Shown: in pieces, positions 53,339 to 62,438 of the stretch
Numbering within the stretch: position 1 is the first letter of the stretch
Layout of the letters: the number at the start of each line of letters is the position of its first letter
From: an uncultured Actinomycetaceae bacterium
Lineage (GTDB): Bacteria; Actinomycetota; Actinomycetes; Actinomycetales; Actinomycetaceae
Assembly: GCA_902464405.1 (NCBI GenBank)
Contig: CABQJD010000003.1
Span: 1-64,000 of the forward strand
Direction: 5' to 3'
Length of the DNA: 64,000 nt
Position numbers and translations under genes: made by a program
Notes under the pieces: generated by a model
Seen by the model: only the letters and a program-made list of their open reading frames with translations
Database searches by the model: none
What the model was told of the DNA's origin: nothing

Positions 53339-55435
53339 TTACCCACGCACTCGATGAAGAGTGCGAATAGCAGCTGCAGCCACATTTTCTGCAGTGATAC
53401 CATACTTACGCATAAGCACATTTCCGCTTGCTGATTCTCCATACTGGTCGATACCGATGCATTCTCCATCGTCACCAATTATGCTGCGCCACGGTAGCGT
53501 TGTGCCAGCTTCAACGGATACGCGAGCTTTCATCGATGATGGTAAGACAGATTCACGATACTCATTGCTTTGCTCATTAAACCAAGAAATGCATGGCATA
53601 GAAATTACTCGTGCACTCACTGCCTGCTTGCTGAGCAGCGTACGTGCTTCAAGTGCAACGGCAACTTCTGATCCTGTTGCGATAAGAGCAACGTCTGTTC
53701 CTTGTGCGAGCACATAGGCGCCTTTGAGGACTCCTGATGCGCATGCTAGTAAGTCTCCTGCAGCTTCGCCTTCTGCACGATCGAATACTGGAAGATTTTG
53801 GCGAGAAAGAACCAAGCCAGCTGGTCGATCTATCCGCTCTAAAATGCCTCTCCATGCCCACACAGTTTCGTTGGCGTCTGCTGGGCGAACGAGATCGAAA
53901 TGAGGAATTAGACGATATGACCACAAGTGTTCGATAGGCTGATGCGTAGGGCCGTCTTCGCCCACTCCAACTGAATCATGCGTCCATACGTAGATTGACG
54001 GAATGCGCATAATTGCTGCCAAACGAACTGCAGGGCGCATATAGTCGGAGAAAACAAAGAATGTGCCGCCATATACACGAGTGAGCCCATGCAAAGTGAT
54101 GCCGTTAAGGATAGCTCCCATGGCGTGTTCGCGAATACCGAAGTGCAGTGTGCGACCGTATGGATTGCCCGTGTATGCACACGTACTTCGATGAGCTGGG
54201 AAGAACGACGGTTCGCCAGCCATAGTTGTGTTGTTTGAGTCGCCCAAATCAGCAGAGCCACCCCATAATTCTGGTAAAACATCTTTTAACGCAGTTAATA
54301 CTTTGCCAGAAGCTGCGCGAGTTGCAATCGATGCACCAGCTTCAAAGCGTGGAAGTACGTCTTCCCATCCCTGTGGAAGTTTATGTGCGCGCAAACGGGC
54401 AAGTAGCTCGGCTCGCTCATTATTTGAGGTTTTCCATGCATCAAAGGCTTGATCCCATTGGGTGCGGATTTCTCGTGCGCGTGTATGCGCCTGGGAACGA
54501 GTATACTCAAGCACAGCAGGTGGAATATCGAAATGTTTATCGGCATCGAACCCAAGAGCTTCTTTGAGTCCGCGCACTTCATCTTCTCCAAGCGCTGCCC
54601 CATGTGAAGCGCCTGTATTTTGTTTCGTTGGGCACGGCCATGCAATCACAGTTGAGAGCTTGATAAGCGAGGGTTTATCTGTGACTTTTTGAGCTTCCTT
54701 AATAGCGTTGTAGAGCGCTTCAGGATCTTCACGGTATTCGCCAGTTTCGTCGTCACGCCAAGAAACGTGTTGGGTATGCCATCCATAAGCCTCATATCGA
54801 GCGAGAGTATCTTCACTCAACGCAATAGCTGTATTGTCTTCGATGGAAATTTTATTTTCATCAAAAATAACGATGAGATTTCCAAGTTCCTGTGTGCCTG
54901 CGAGCTGGGAAGCCTCAGAGGTGATGCCTTCTTCAATATCGCCTTCGCCTGCGATTACGTAAATGAAGTGGTCAAACGGACTCTCTCCTAGCGGAGTTTG
55001 CGGATCGAAAAGCCCACGTTCACGGCGTGACGCCATCGCCATGCCGACAGCTGAAGCAAAACCCTGCCCGAGAGGTCCCGTCGTCATCTCAACACCCTCA
55101 GTGTGCCCATATTCAGGGTGTCCTGGAAGCAAGGATCCTTCGGTGCGTAAAGCCTTGAAATCGTCAATCTCAATCCCGTAGCCTGCGAAGAACAGCTGGT
55201 TGTATAAAGTGAGTGAGCTATGCCCAATTGAGAGCACAAAACGATCCCTGCCAAGCCACTGTGCATCAGTAGGGTCATGACGCATGATTTTCTGGAAAAG
55301 TACGTATGCGGCGGGGGAAAGGGATATGGCAGAGCCGGGATGCCCATTACCTGCGTGTTGAACTGCGTCTGCTGCTAGTGCGCGACTCACATCCACTGCT
55401 TGTTGATCACGTTCTGTCCATGTAAATGCGCTCAC
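53339..55435 (-). CDS. tkt: Transketolase
   Basis: A 698-residue thiamine-diphosphate enzyme of the pentose phosphate pathway. The N-terminal domain opens AVDVSRALAADAVQHAGNGHPG; the TPP-binding motif reads GEGDIEEGITSEASQLAG with Asn in FDENKISI; the middle domain has the catalytic Glu in HFGIREHAMGAILNG and SVGVGEDGPTHQPIEHL. Length is normal. GTG at 55435 is taken as the start because GAAAGG lies 9 nt upstream and similarity begins there; the frame is open to 55459. No transaldolase or zwf gene follows, unlike in corynebacteria. Confidence 0.95.
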   Translation of the reverse strand: MSAFTWTERDQQAVDVSRALAADAVQHAGNGHPGSAISLSPAAYVLFQKIMRHDPTDAQWLGRDRFVLSIGHSSLTLYNQLFFAGYGIEIDDFKALRTEGSLLPGHPEYGHTEGVEMTTGPLGQGFASAVGMAMASRRERGLFDPQTPLGESPFDHFIYVIAGEGDIEEGITSEASQLAGTQELGNLIVIFDENKISIEDNTAIALSEDTLARYEAYGWHTQHVSWRDDETGEYREDPEALYNAIKEAQKVTDKPSLIKLSTVIAWPCPTKQNTGASHGAALGEDEVRGLKEALGFDADKHFDIPPAVLEYTRSQAHTRAREIRTQWDQAFDAWKTSNNERAELLARLRAHKLPQGWEDVLPRFEAGASIATRAASGKVLTALKDVLPELWGGSADLGDSNNTTMAGEPSFFPAHRSTCAYTGNPYGRTLHFGIREHAMGAILNGITLHGLTRVYGGTFFVFSDYMRPAVRLAAIMRIPSIYVWTHDSVGVGEDGPTHQPIEHLWSYRLIPHFDLVRPADANETVWAWRGILERIDRPAGLVLSRQNLPVFDRAEGEAAGDLLACASGVLKGAYVLAQGTDVALIATGSEVAVALEARTLLSKQAVSARVISMPCISWFNEQSNEYRESVLPSSMKARVSVEAGTTLPWRSIIGDDGECIGIDQYGESASGNVLMRKYGITAENVAAAAIRTLHRVRG

Positions 55436-55550
55436 GAGTGAATACCTTTCATTACGCAAAGTAGTATGGGCGTGCCATGCGCGTACGGCACAACTAACGC
55501 TCCAATCATATATGTTTTAGAGTGAAAGTAATGCTAGGAAGGAGGAGAAC

Positions 55551-56504
55551 GTGGCAAAAAATGGAGATCGAGATTTTTCTCACGAGCGTGCTCTCAGTCA
55601 ATACCTTGCTCAATACCTCGCTCATTTATCAGTCGAGCGTGCGCTTTCTTCTAATACTTTGGCATCCTATCGCCGTGATCTAGGGAGATATTGCCAACAT
55701 TTAGCTTCGAGAGGTGTGCTAGATCTTTGCTCAATCACTTCTGAAGACGTGCAATCATTCGTGGATACACTTGCATACGGGAAAGACGGTATACCTTTCG
55801 CTCCTGCCTCAATTGCTCGAATGGTGACGGCTGTTCGAGGGTGGCACAAATTTTTAGTTGATGAAGGCGTCACACCGCATAATCCCGCTCACGAAATCCA
55901 TTCGCCTAAAGTGCCAATCCGTCTACCAAAAGCCCTCACAATCGAACAGATGACGTCGCTTATTGATGCTGCTTCAGTAGGAGAAGGGCCTATTCCTCTG
56001 CGCAATCGAGCACTGCTAGAGGTTCTTTATGGCACGGGCGCCCGCATCTCTGAGATCGTAAATCTTACGATGGAAGATATTGACGCAGATAGCGCGGCGC
56101 TTCGCCTCTTCGGAAAAGGGCGAAAAGAGAGAATCGTTCCGCTGGGTTCTTATGCGATTGAAGCACTTGAAGCTTATGCCGTGAGAGGTAGACCTGCACT
56201 AGCTGCCAAGGGGGTTGGAGCATCGGCTTTTTTCCTTAATAAACGCGGGCGCCCTCTTTCGCGCCAAAGTGCGTGGGAAGAAATTCAGCGTATCGCTGAG
56301 TATGCGCATATTGCTCATGTTTCCCCTCATACTTTTCGCCATTCGTTTGCCACTCATTTGCTCCAAGGAGGTGCCGATATTCGTATCGTACAAGAACTTT
56401 TGGGGCACTCTTCTGTGACGACCACGCAGATTTATATCAAAGTGACGCCAGATACGATGAAGGAGGTATATTTTACCTCTCATCCGCGTGCTCGCCATAC
56501 ATAG
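55551..56504 (+). CDS. xerD: Site-specific tyrosine recombinase XerD
   Basis: A 317-residue recombinase that resolves chromosome dimers with XerC at dif. The SAM-like N-terminal domain has YLAHLSVERALSSNTLASYRRDL; the catalytic residues are Arg in YGTGARISEIVNLTMEDI, Lys in FGKGRKERIVPL, the H-x-x-R in PHTFRHSFATHLLQGG, His in LLGHSSVTTTQIYI and the nucleophile Tyr in that last motif. Start GTG at 55551 with a strong GGAAGGAGGAG site. It leads the xerD-parA-scpAB cluster, as in mycobacteria (Rv1701 to Rv1713), so it is housekeeping rather than a mobile integrase. Confidence 0.94.
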   Translation: MAKNGDRDFSHERALSQYLAQYLAHLSVERALSSNTLASYRRDLGRYCQHLASRGVLDLCSITSEDVQSFVDTLAYGKDGIPFAPASIARMVTAVRGWHKFLVDEGVTPHNPAHEIHSPKVPIRLPKALTIEQMTSLIDAASVGEGPIPLRNRALLEVLYGTGARISEIVNLTMEDIDADSAALRLFGKGRKERIVPLGSYAIEALEAYAVRGRPALAAKGVGASAFFLNKRGRPLSRQSAWEEIQRIAEYAHIAHVSPHTFRHSFATHLLQGGADIRIVQELLGHSSVTTTQIYIKVTPDTMKEVYFTSHPRARHT

Positions 56505-56685
56505 CGCATTTATAAGCTCTGCCAGCGTTTTAGAAAGATGCATATATGCACGAGAGAATGAGAGAAAGTAAAAATTATTCTTAGCGCAGCTTATGCGAGG
56601 TAAAGCATATGCGCTATACAGCAATAGTGCACGAGCCGAGATAATGAAGGTGCTGGGTCTAGATGATTGCATAGCTAAAATCCGC

Positions 56686-56691
56686 TACTCT
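56686..56691 (+). promoter_or_regulatory. Leaderless-type -10 (TACTCT) for parA
   Basis: TACTCT ends 6 nt before the GTG at 56698. Confidence 0.45.
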
Positions 56692-56697
56692 ATAAGA

Positions 56698-57555
56698 GTG
56701 AGTTCACATCAAACCAATATCCTTAGCGAGCTGGATCCTCGGTGCGATTTTCCTCTTCCTGCAGAGCTTGAGGGGCACGGACCAGCGCGCATTATCGCCA
56801 TGTGCAATCAAAAGGGCGGAGTTGGCAAAACAACCACCTCGATCAATCTGGCTGCCGCGCTGGCTGAATACGGGCGTAAGGTGCTGCTCGTTGATTTCGA
56901 TCCGCAGGGAGCTGCGTCCGCAGGGCTTGGTGTGAATGCGATGGCGCTTGATCGCACAATCTACAACGAGATGCTTGCATCTAAGCCAAATGTGCGAGAA
57001 ATTATTTGCCCGACTTCTGTTGAAAATCTTGATCTTGTGCCTGCAAATATTGAACTTTCGGCAGCAGAAATTCAGCTCATCAACGAAGTCGCGCGCGAAC
57101 AAAGCCTTACGCGAGTGTTGCGTCCAGTACTTGACGATTACGACGTCATTATTATTGATTGCCAGCCTTCTTTAGGGCTTTTGACGGTCAATGCTCTCAC
57201 TGCGGCACACGGCGTGATTATCCCGCTCGCTGCTGAGTTTTTTGCTATGCGAGGTGTAGCACTTTTAATGGAGCAGATTGAGCGCGTGCAGGATCGATTG
57301 AATCCTCGTTTGGTAGTTGATGGCGTACTTCTCACAATGGTTGATTCTCGTACTATGCATGCTCGTGAAGTGATTCAACTCGTGTGCGAAAAATTTGGTG
57401 ATCGTGTATTCGATACTCAAATAGCGCGCACAGTAAAATTCCCTGATGCGACAATTGCTGCCGAACCGATCACGTCATATGCTCCCTCTCACCCTGGAGC
57501 AAAGGCGTATATGCGCTTGGCAAGAGAGCTGATTGCCCGTGGTGCCAGTGCATGA
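56698..57555 (+). CDS. ParA/Soj-like ATPase of the scpAB cluster
   Basis: A 285-residue deviant Walker ATPase. It has the signature P-loop CNQKGGVGKTTTSINLAAALA, the Walker A' region LVDFDPQGAASAGLG, and the Walker B IIIDCQPSLGLLTVNAL. This is the second ParA-like protein typical of actinobacteria (Rv1708 type), encoded with scpA and scpB and without a parB, so it is thought to act with the condensin-related complex rather than the oriC partition system. The frame is open to 56593; GTG 56698 was chosen for the TACTCT hexamer 6 nt upstream. It overlaps scpA. Confidence 0.9.
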   Translation: MSSHQTNILSELDPRCDFPLPAELEGHGPARIIAMCNQKGGVGKTTTSINLAAALAEYGRKVLLVDFDPQGAASAGLGVNAMALDRTIYNEMLASKPNVREIICPTSVENLDLVPANIELSAAEIQLINEVAREQSLTRVLRPVLDDYDVIIIDCQPSLGLLTVNALTAAHGVIIPLAAEFFAMRGVALLMEQIERVQDRLNPRLVVDGVLLTMVDSRTMHAREVIQLVCEKFGDRVFDTQIARTVKFPDATIAAEPITSYAPSHPGAKAYMRLARELIARGASA

Positions 57556-58435
57556 TCCTCGCGTGAGCGAGCGTCTATCCGATACATTTGACGAAGCAGA
57601 AAACCGATATCAAGCCGATCGAGTGCAGGGCGGTGACGATGACGATCGCGCATTCGCCGTCACTCTCGATATTTTTTCTGGCCCTTTCGAAGTGCTCCTT
57701 TCTCTTATTTCACGCAGGAAACTAGATATTACAGATGTTTCTCTTGCGCAGGTCACAGATGAATTTCTTGCATTCGTTGCTGCTCAAAGTGAGCTTGATC
57801 TTTCGCGAGTGAGTGAATTCGTGGTAGTTGCAGCCACTCTTCTCGATCTTAAAGCCGCACGCCTTTTGCCGCATGAGAGCGATGATGAGGAAGATATGGA
57901 ACTGCTTGAGGCGCGTGATCTTCTTTTTGCAAAGCTGCTTCAGTACCGAGCTTTCAAAGAGGTTGCTGCTGATCTAGCAGCTCGCCTCACCAGCCAAGAG
58001 CTTTATGTTGCGCGTGACGTCCCACTCGAAGAACAATTTAAAGGGTTACTTCCAGAGGTGGAGCTGGGAATTTCTAGCGATTATCTGGCCATGATTGCGG
58101 CGCAAGCTTTGACTCGTCAAAGCCCCACAATTGCTTTAGACCATATCCATAGCCCGCTCGTCTCTGTAGAGAGCCAAATAGACGTAGTATGCGAGCGCTT
58201 AGCTCTTGGAGATCGCATGAGCTTTGCTCAACTGTGCCATGACGCTCACGATGTTCCTACTGTCGTTTCACGCTTTTTAGCGGTTTTGGAACTTTTGCGC
58301 CAAGGGCAGGTGGATATTGAGCAGGCTTCAGCATTGGCGCCATTCGTCGTTGTGAGAGTAAGTAATGAGCCTCAGAAAGATGCAAACGCTGACGGGATTG
58401 AAGAATATGAGGAAGGTGCACATATAGATGGATAG
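57539..58435 (+). CDS. scpA: Segregation and condensation protein A
   Basis: A 298-residue kleisin that bridges the SMC dimer. The N-terminal domain carries VTLDIFSGPFEVLLSLISRRKLDITDVSLAQVT-like kleisin motifs (shown here as FSGPFEVLLSLI and KLDITDVSLAQVTD), then LVVAATLLDLKAARLLP-type helix FVVVAATLLDLKAARLLP, an acidic linker, and the C-terminal winged helix (SRFLAVLELLRQGQVDI). The start is one of several GTG codons at 57539-57548 inside the end of parA. scpB starts within its last codons. Confidence 0.92.
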   Translation: MVPVHDPRVSERLSDTFDEAENRYQADRVQGGDDDDRAFAVTLDIFSGPFEVLLSLISRRKLDITDVSLAQVTDEFLAFVAAQSELDLSRVSEFVVVAATLLDLKAARLLPHESDDEEDMELLEARDLLFAKLLQYRAFKEVAADLAARLTSQELYVARDVPLEEQFKGLLPEVELGISSDYLAMIAAQALTRQSPTIALDHIHSPLVSVESQIDVVCERLALGDRMSFAQLCHDAHDVPTVVSRFLAVLELLRQGQVDIEQASALAPFVVVRVSNEPQKDANADGIEEYEEGAHIDG

Positions 58436-59000
58436 CGGTAACGATAAAGCTGCTATGCGCGGCGCGTTAGAAGCAATTTTGATGGTTTGTGCAGAACCTG
58501 TGTCTGTGCGCTCTCTCGCGTTGGCAGTTGGTGCTACTGAAGCAGAAGTCGAGATGCTTTTGCGTGCCCTAGCTCATGATTACGAGAGTGGCGAAGCTCC
58601 TCGAGGCTTTCAGTTACGTGAAGTTGCGGGAGGCTGGCGTTACTATTCTCATCCTCGATATGCAACTGAAGTGTCGATGTTTGTGACGATTGGTCAATCG
58701 AGCAAACTTTCTGTGCAGGCTCTCGAAACTTTAGCTGTTGTCGCATATCGTCAGCCCGTCACAAAAGCTCAAATCGCAGCTATCCGTGGAGTTGATGTAG
58801 ACTCAGTACTTCGTACACTGCAAACGCGAGGCTTGGTTGAGAATGTGGGGGCAACCCAAGCAACTGGAGCCGCGCTTTTTGGTACCACACCGACTTTCCT
58901 TGAGCGTATGGGGATAAACTCTCTCGATGAGCTTGCGCCTCTTGCGCCATACCTGCCAGACGATACAGAATTAGAAGATATTGAAAGTGAATTGCAATGA
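58428..59000 (+). CDS. scpB: Segregation and condensation protein B
   Basis: A 190-residue protein with two winged-helix domains that binds ScpA in the SMC complex. Motifs: GALEAILMVCAEPVSVRSLA, GWRYYSHPRYA, SVQALETLAVVAYRQPVTKA and IRGVDVDSVLRTLQTRGLV. The ATG overlaps the scpA stop region by 8 bp, and its TGA overlaps the next ATG by 4 bp, so all three are translationally coupled. Confidence 0.94.
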   Translation: MDSGNDKAAMRGALEAILMVCAEPVSVRSLALAVGATEAEVEMLLRALAHDYESGEAPRGFQLREVAGGWRYYSHPRYATEVSMFVTIGQSSKLSVQALETLAVVAYRQPVTKAQIAAIRGVDVDSVLRTLQTRGLVENVGATQATGAALFGTTPTFLERMGINSLDELAPLAPYLPDDTELEDIESELQ

Positions 59001-59752
59001 GTAGAGCAGAGCAAGAATTACACAATCCGCAAGGTGAGCGCTTGCAAAAAATTTTGGCGCATGCAGGCGTTGCGAGCCGTCGTGCTGCTGAAGAGATGAT
59101 TACTTCTGGGCGCGTCATGGTTAATGGCGTCATCGTCACGCATCTAGGTCTGCGAGTGGATCCAGCGAGCGTGACGATTAAAGTCGATGGCGTCACCGTC
59201 CCTCTTCAGACCGATAAACTCACTATTGTGCTGTACAAGCCGCCGGGGGTCGTCTCGACAATGAGTGACGATCAAGGGCGCCCGACGCTCGCAGATTATG
59301 TGCAAGACTATCCGCAGCGTCTCTTCCATGTGGGGCGGCTAGACGCCGAGACTGAGGGGATTATTCTTTTGTCGAACGATGGCGAGCTTACTCATCGTCT
59401 CACACACCCGTCGTTCGAAATTCCAAAGACTTATATTGCGAGAGTTGAAGGAACTGTGACGCGCGGTTTGAGTAGAGTACTCGAGAAAGGGATTACTCTT
59501 GACGACGGGCCGATCAAAGTAGATAAATTCACTCTTCATGAGGCGCGTGCGAAGAATTCTATTGTGGAGATTACGTTGCATTCAGGAAGAAACCGTATTG
59601 TGAGGCGCATGATGGAAGAAGTCGGGCATCCCGTGATGGAACTCGTGCGTATGCAGTTTGGTAATATCACAGCTGGGCATATGAAACCTGGGCAAACTCG
59701 TGTGATTGCTGGCAGCGAGCTCGGTGCGCTTATGCATCTCGTAGATCTGTAA
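58997..59752 (+). CDS. rluB: 23S rRNA pseudouridine synthase, RsuA/RluB family
   Basis: A 251-residue enzyme. The N-terminal S4 RNA-binding domain reads RLQKILAHAGVASRRAAEEMI; the catalytic Asp is in VGRLDAETEGIILLSNDGEL; RNRIVRRMMEEVGHPV is the C-terminal family motif. RluB-type enzymes modify 23S rRNA helix 89 in E. coli; the exact site here is inferred. Its ATG overlaps the scpB stop (ATGA), and cmk-der follows 56 nt later. Confidence 0.92.
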   Translation: MSRAEQELHNPQGERLQKILAHAGVASRRAAEEMITSGRVMVNGVIVTHLGLRVDPASVTIKVDGVTVPLQTDKLTIVLYKPPGVVSTMSDDQGRPTLADYVQDYPQRLFHVGRLDAETEGIILLSNDGELTHRLTHPSFEIPKTYIARVEGTVTRGLSRVLEKGITLDDGPIKVDKFTLHEARAKNSIVEITLHSGRNRIVRRMMEEVGHPVMELVRMQFGNITAGHMKPGQTRVIAGSELGALMHLVDL

Positions 59753-59808
59753 ATGCCCGTTGGCAGTTACTTGAACATAGTGTGTGCATGGGAAATAAGG
59801 AGAGAGAT

Positions 59809-62070
59809 ATGGGAATTGTTGTAGCAATTGATGGGCCTGCAGGCTCTGGAAAATCAACAGTTTCAAAGCGGGTAGCTGATGCACTCGGTTTGGCATACCT
59901 CGATACGGGAGCCATGTATCGTGCGTGTGCATGGTGGGCAGATCATTGCGGAGTAGATCTCGATGATCGCGCTGCTGTTGCTAAAGCAGCACGTGAAATG
60001 CCGTTGGAAATTCATCTCGACCCAAATATGCAGGTATTTCTCTGCGATGGTGAAGATATTACGGCGGCAATCCGTACGTCTGAGCTGTCGAAAGTCGTTT
60101 CAAAAGTTGCTGTGAATCTCGATGTGCGTGAGGAACTTGTGCGTCGTCAGCGCGAGATTATTGCGAGTGAGCTAGAGCCAAGCGGCTATGGTGAAGGGCG
60201 GGGTATTGTGGCAGAAGGTCGTGATATTACGACTGTTGTTGCGCCTGATGCTTCTGTGCGTGTGCTGATCACAGCTTCTGAAGAGGCACGCTTGGCTCGC
60301 CGTTCTTTGGAAAAGCGAGGAGATGCGTCCTGTGCTTCTATTGAAGCCACAAAAGATGAGGTGCTTCGTCGTGATCGTGACGATTCTGCCGTACTGAAGA
60401 ATTTTCTTACTGCGGCAGATGGCGTGACGACAATCGATACGTCAGATTTAAGTATCGATGAGGTTGTGGACGCCGTGCTTGATCTTATTGAGCAAACGTG
60501 CGGTGTGAATGAGCAAGATCAGGCAATCGGCGGCGATGATGAGCATGATTTCGATTGTGATAGCGAGAATGTGAGTGTAGAGGAATTTGATTCGAGGATG
60601 TTTGATTCTGAAGAATTTGATTCTGTACAAGATCGCCAGCGGCTCGCTATGCTTCGCGATCTTATGGGAGATTATGCGCTTGATGACGACGATTTTGGAG
60701 TTCTTGATGGCGGCGATATACAGATGCCATCGCCTGCAGGGCTTCCTGTGCTGGCTGTGGTCGGGCGCCCAAACGTCGGTAAATCGACACTCGTGAATCG
60801 AATTGTTGGCAAACGCGTGGCTGTGGTTCAAGATACGCCAGGCGTCACCCGAGATCGCGTTCGTTATCAGGCGAGCTGGAATGGTCGGGATTTCACTCTT
60901 GTGGATACTGGCGGTTGGGAGCTGAATCTTGAGGGAATTGACCGTTCAGTTGCAGATCAAAGCGAGTTTGCTGTGATCGATTCCGATGCAGTGCTTTTCG
61001 TTGTTGATGCAACAGTGGGTGTGACGGCAACTGATGAGCATTTCGTTAAACTTTTGCGCCGTTCTGGCAAGCCCGTTATTTTGGCAGCAAATAAAGTTGA
61101 TTCTGAATCAAACGAAGCTGATGCGGCATATTTGTGGAGTTTAGGAATGGGGGAGCCGTATCCTGTATCCGCTCTGCATGGTCGAGGAACTGGCGATTTA
61201 CTCGACGCTGTGATGAAAGTTTTGCCAGAAGAATCTGCGGTTGCGAATGCGCTGCCTTGCGACGGACCTCGGCGTATCGCATTGGTTGGGCGCCCAAACG
61301 TCGGAAAGAGTTCACTGCTCAATAAACTTGCAGGGGAGAACCGCGTGGTTGTTGATCCGCTTGCTGGCACAACCCGCGATCCAGTTGATGAACGCATTGA
61401 GTTAGATGGGCAGACGTGGATTTTCGTAGATACGGCAGGAATTCGGCGTCGTGTTCATCAAACGAGCGGTGCAGACTATTATGCTTCAATTCGCACACAG
61501 AGCGCTCTCGAAAAGGCGGAGCTTGGGCTTGTCTTGCTCGATGCGTCAGAATCTCTCACGGAGCAAGATATTCGCGTAATGCAGCAAGTTGTAGATGCTG
61601 GGCGTGCAATGGTGATTGTGTGTAATAAGTGGGATCTTGTTGATGAAGACCGCCGCAAAGAGCTTGATCGTGAGCTAGAAATGGATTTGAACCAGATTGG
61701 ATGGGTTGAACGTATCAACCTTTCAGCGAAGACTGGGTGGCATACAAATCGTATTACTCGCGCTATGAATACAGCGCTTGATTCGTGGGATCAGCGTGTT
61801 TCGACAGGTAAGCTTAATTCTTTCTTAGGGCAGGTTGCTGCGTCTCATCCGCATCCCGTGCGCAGCGGAAAGCAACCTCGTATTTTGTTTGCAACTCAGG
61901 TAGGCAGTCGTCCGCCGCGTTTTGTGATGTTTGCTTCTGGTTTTATTGAGCATGGATATCGCCGTTTCCTTGAGCATCGTTTGCGCGAAGAATTTGGTTT
62001 TGAAGGGAGTCCTATCCAAATTTCTGTACGTGTGCGAGAAAAGCGTGCACGTACGTCTCGTCGAAAATAA
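59809..62070 (+). CDS. Bifunctional cytidylate kinase / GTPase Der
   Basis: A 753-residue natural fusion. Residues 1-225 are a complete cytidylate kinase (AIDGPAGSGKSTVSKRVADA, YLDTGAMYRA, VAEGRDITTVV, RRDRDDS). A very acidic linker of about 85 residues follows. Then comes Der (EngA): two GTPase domains with P-loops VVGRPNVGKSTLVNR and LVGRPNVGKSSLLNK, NKVD and NKWD base motifs, and the C-terminal KH-like domain. Der acts in 50S ribosome assembly; Cmk phosphorylates CMP. Cmk-Der fusions are annotated in Bifidobacterium and some other actinobacteria, while mycobacteria keep two adjacent genes. The ATG at 59809 has AAGGAGAG upstream. Confidence 0.94.
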   Translation: MGIVVAIDGPAGSGKSTVSKRVADALGLAYLDTGAMYRACAWWADHCGVDLDDRAAVAKAAREMPLEIHLDPNMQVFLCDGEDITAAIRTSELSKVVSKVAVNLDVREELVRRQREIIASELEPSGYGEGRGIVAEGRDITTVVAPDASVRVLITASEEARLARRSLEKRGDASCASIEATKDEVLRRDRDDSAVLKNFLTAADGVTTIDTSDLSIDEVVDAVLDLIEQTCGVNEQDQAIGGDDEHDFDCDSENVSVEEFDSRMFDSEEFDSVQDRQRLAMLRDLMGDYALDDDDFGVLDGGDIQMPSPAGLPVLAVVGRPNVGKSTLVNRIVGKRVAVVQDTPGVTRDRVRYQASWNGRDFTLVDTGGWELNLEGIDRSVADQSEFAVIDSDAVLFVVDATVGVTATDEHFVKLLRRSGKPVILAANKVDSESNEADAAYLWSLGMGEPYPVSALHGRGTGDLLDAVMKVLPEESAVANALPCDGPRRIALVGRPNVGKSSLLNKLAGENRVVVDPLAGTTRDPVDERIELDGQTWIFVDTAGIRRRVHQTSGADYYASIRTQSALEKAELGLVLLDASESLTEQDIRVMQQVVDAGRAMVIVCNKWDLVDEDRRKELDRELEMDLNQIGWVERINLSAKTGWHTNRITRAMNTALDSWDQRVSTGKLNSFLGQVAASHPHPVRSGKQPRILFATQVGSRPPRFVMFASGFIEHGYRRFLEHRLREEFGFEGSPIQISVRVREKRARTSRRK

Positions 62071-62104
62071 ATCAACGCTAGGTGCATGCTGCGAAGCAGC
62101 TCAA

Positions 62105-62133
62105 TTGGATAAGTTGTTATCACGTGCTAATAT
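62105..62133 (+). promoter_or_regulatory. Promoter of tRNA-Pro
   Basis: TTGGAT (62105-62110), exactly 17 bp, TAATAT (62128-62133). Transcription would start about 10 nt before the mature tRNA. Confidence 0.6.
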
Positions 62134-62150
62134 CTATGCGTTGAAAGAAA

Positions 62151-62210
<60 letters not shown>

Positions 62211-62224
<14 letters not shown>

Positions 62225-62255
62225 CTAAGAGGATTTTCCCGCTAGCTCGGCTAAG
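62211..62255 (+). repeat. Duplicated tRNA-Pro 3' end (candidate att scar)
   Basis: The 19-bp segment 62211-62229, which contains the tRNA 3' end, recurs at 62237-62255 with 17 of 19 positions identical (26-bp period). Such duplications arise when an element integrates into a tRNA gene and restores its 3' end. The second copy can also fold into a small hairpin before TTTT and may terminate the tRNA. Confidence 0.6.
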
Positions 62256-62257
62256 GG

Positions 62258-62313
62258 GTTTTGAGGGGAAGATTACTAGAGTTGCTTCTCGCACAAGAAG
62301 CTAATCTCAAAAC
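62258..62313. repeat. Bulged imperfect hairpin of three 6-bp helices
   Basis: GTTTTG/CAAAAC, AGATTA/TAATCT and GCTTCT/AGAAGC stack in order around a 6-nt loop. All unpaired bases (6 and 8 nt) lie on the left strand; the right arm (62296-62313) is continuous. It lies directly after the tRNA duplication. Confidence 0.55.
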
Positions 62314-62389
62314 TTGCTCTAAGAAATCATAAAAAGGATTTCTGGATAAACGAGAGCCTGTCTCATGGCTGAATTTACTTCTATAAGCG

Positions 62390-62395
62390 TATAAT
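62390..62395 (+). promoter_or_regulatory. Consensus -10 (TATAAT) for the accessory membrane protein gene
   Basis: A perfect TATAAT 43 nt before the ATG at 62439. The -35 is not obvious. Confidence 0.55.
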
Positions 62396-62438
62396 GATTC
62401 GTGTGAGAGAATAATATTCTTTTTCTGGGGATTATAAA

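Noticed and set aside
55551..56504. XerD as an integrase of the tRNA-Pro island
   Set aside because: It lies in the conserved xerD-parA-scpAB cluster upstream of the tRNA, and its length and motifs fit housekeeping XerD.
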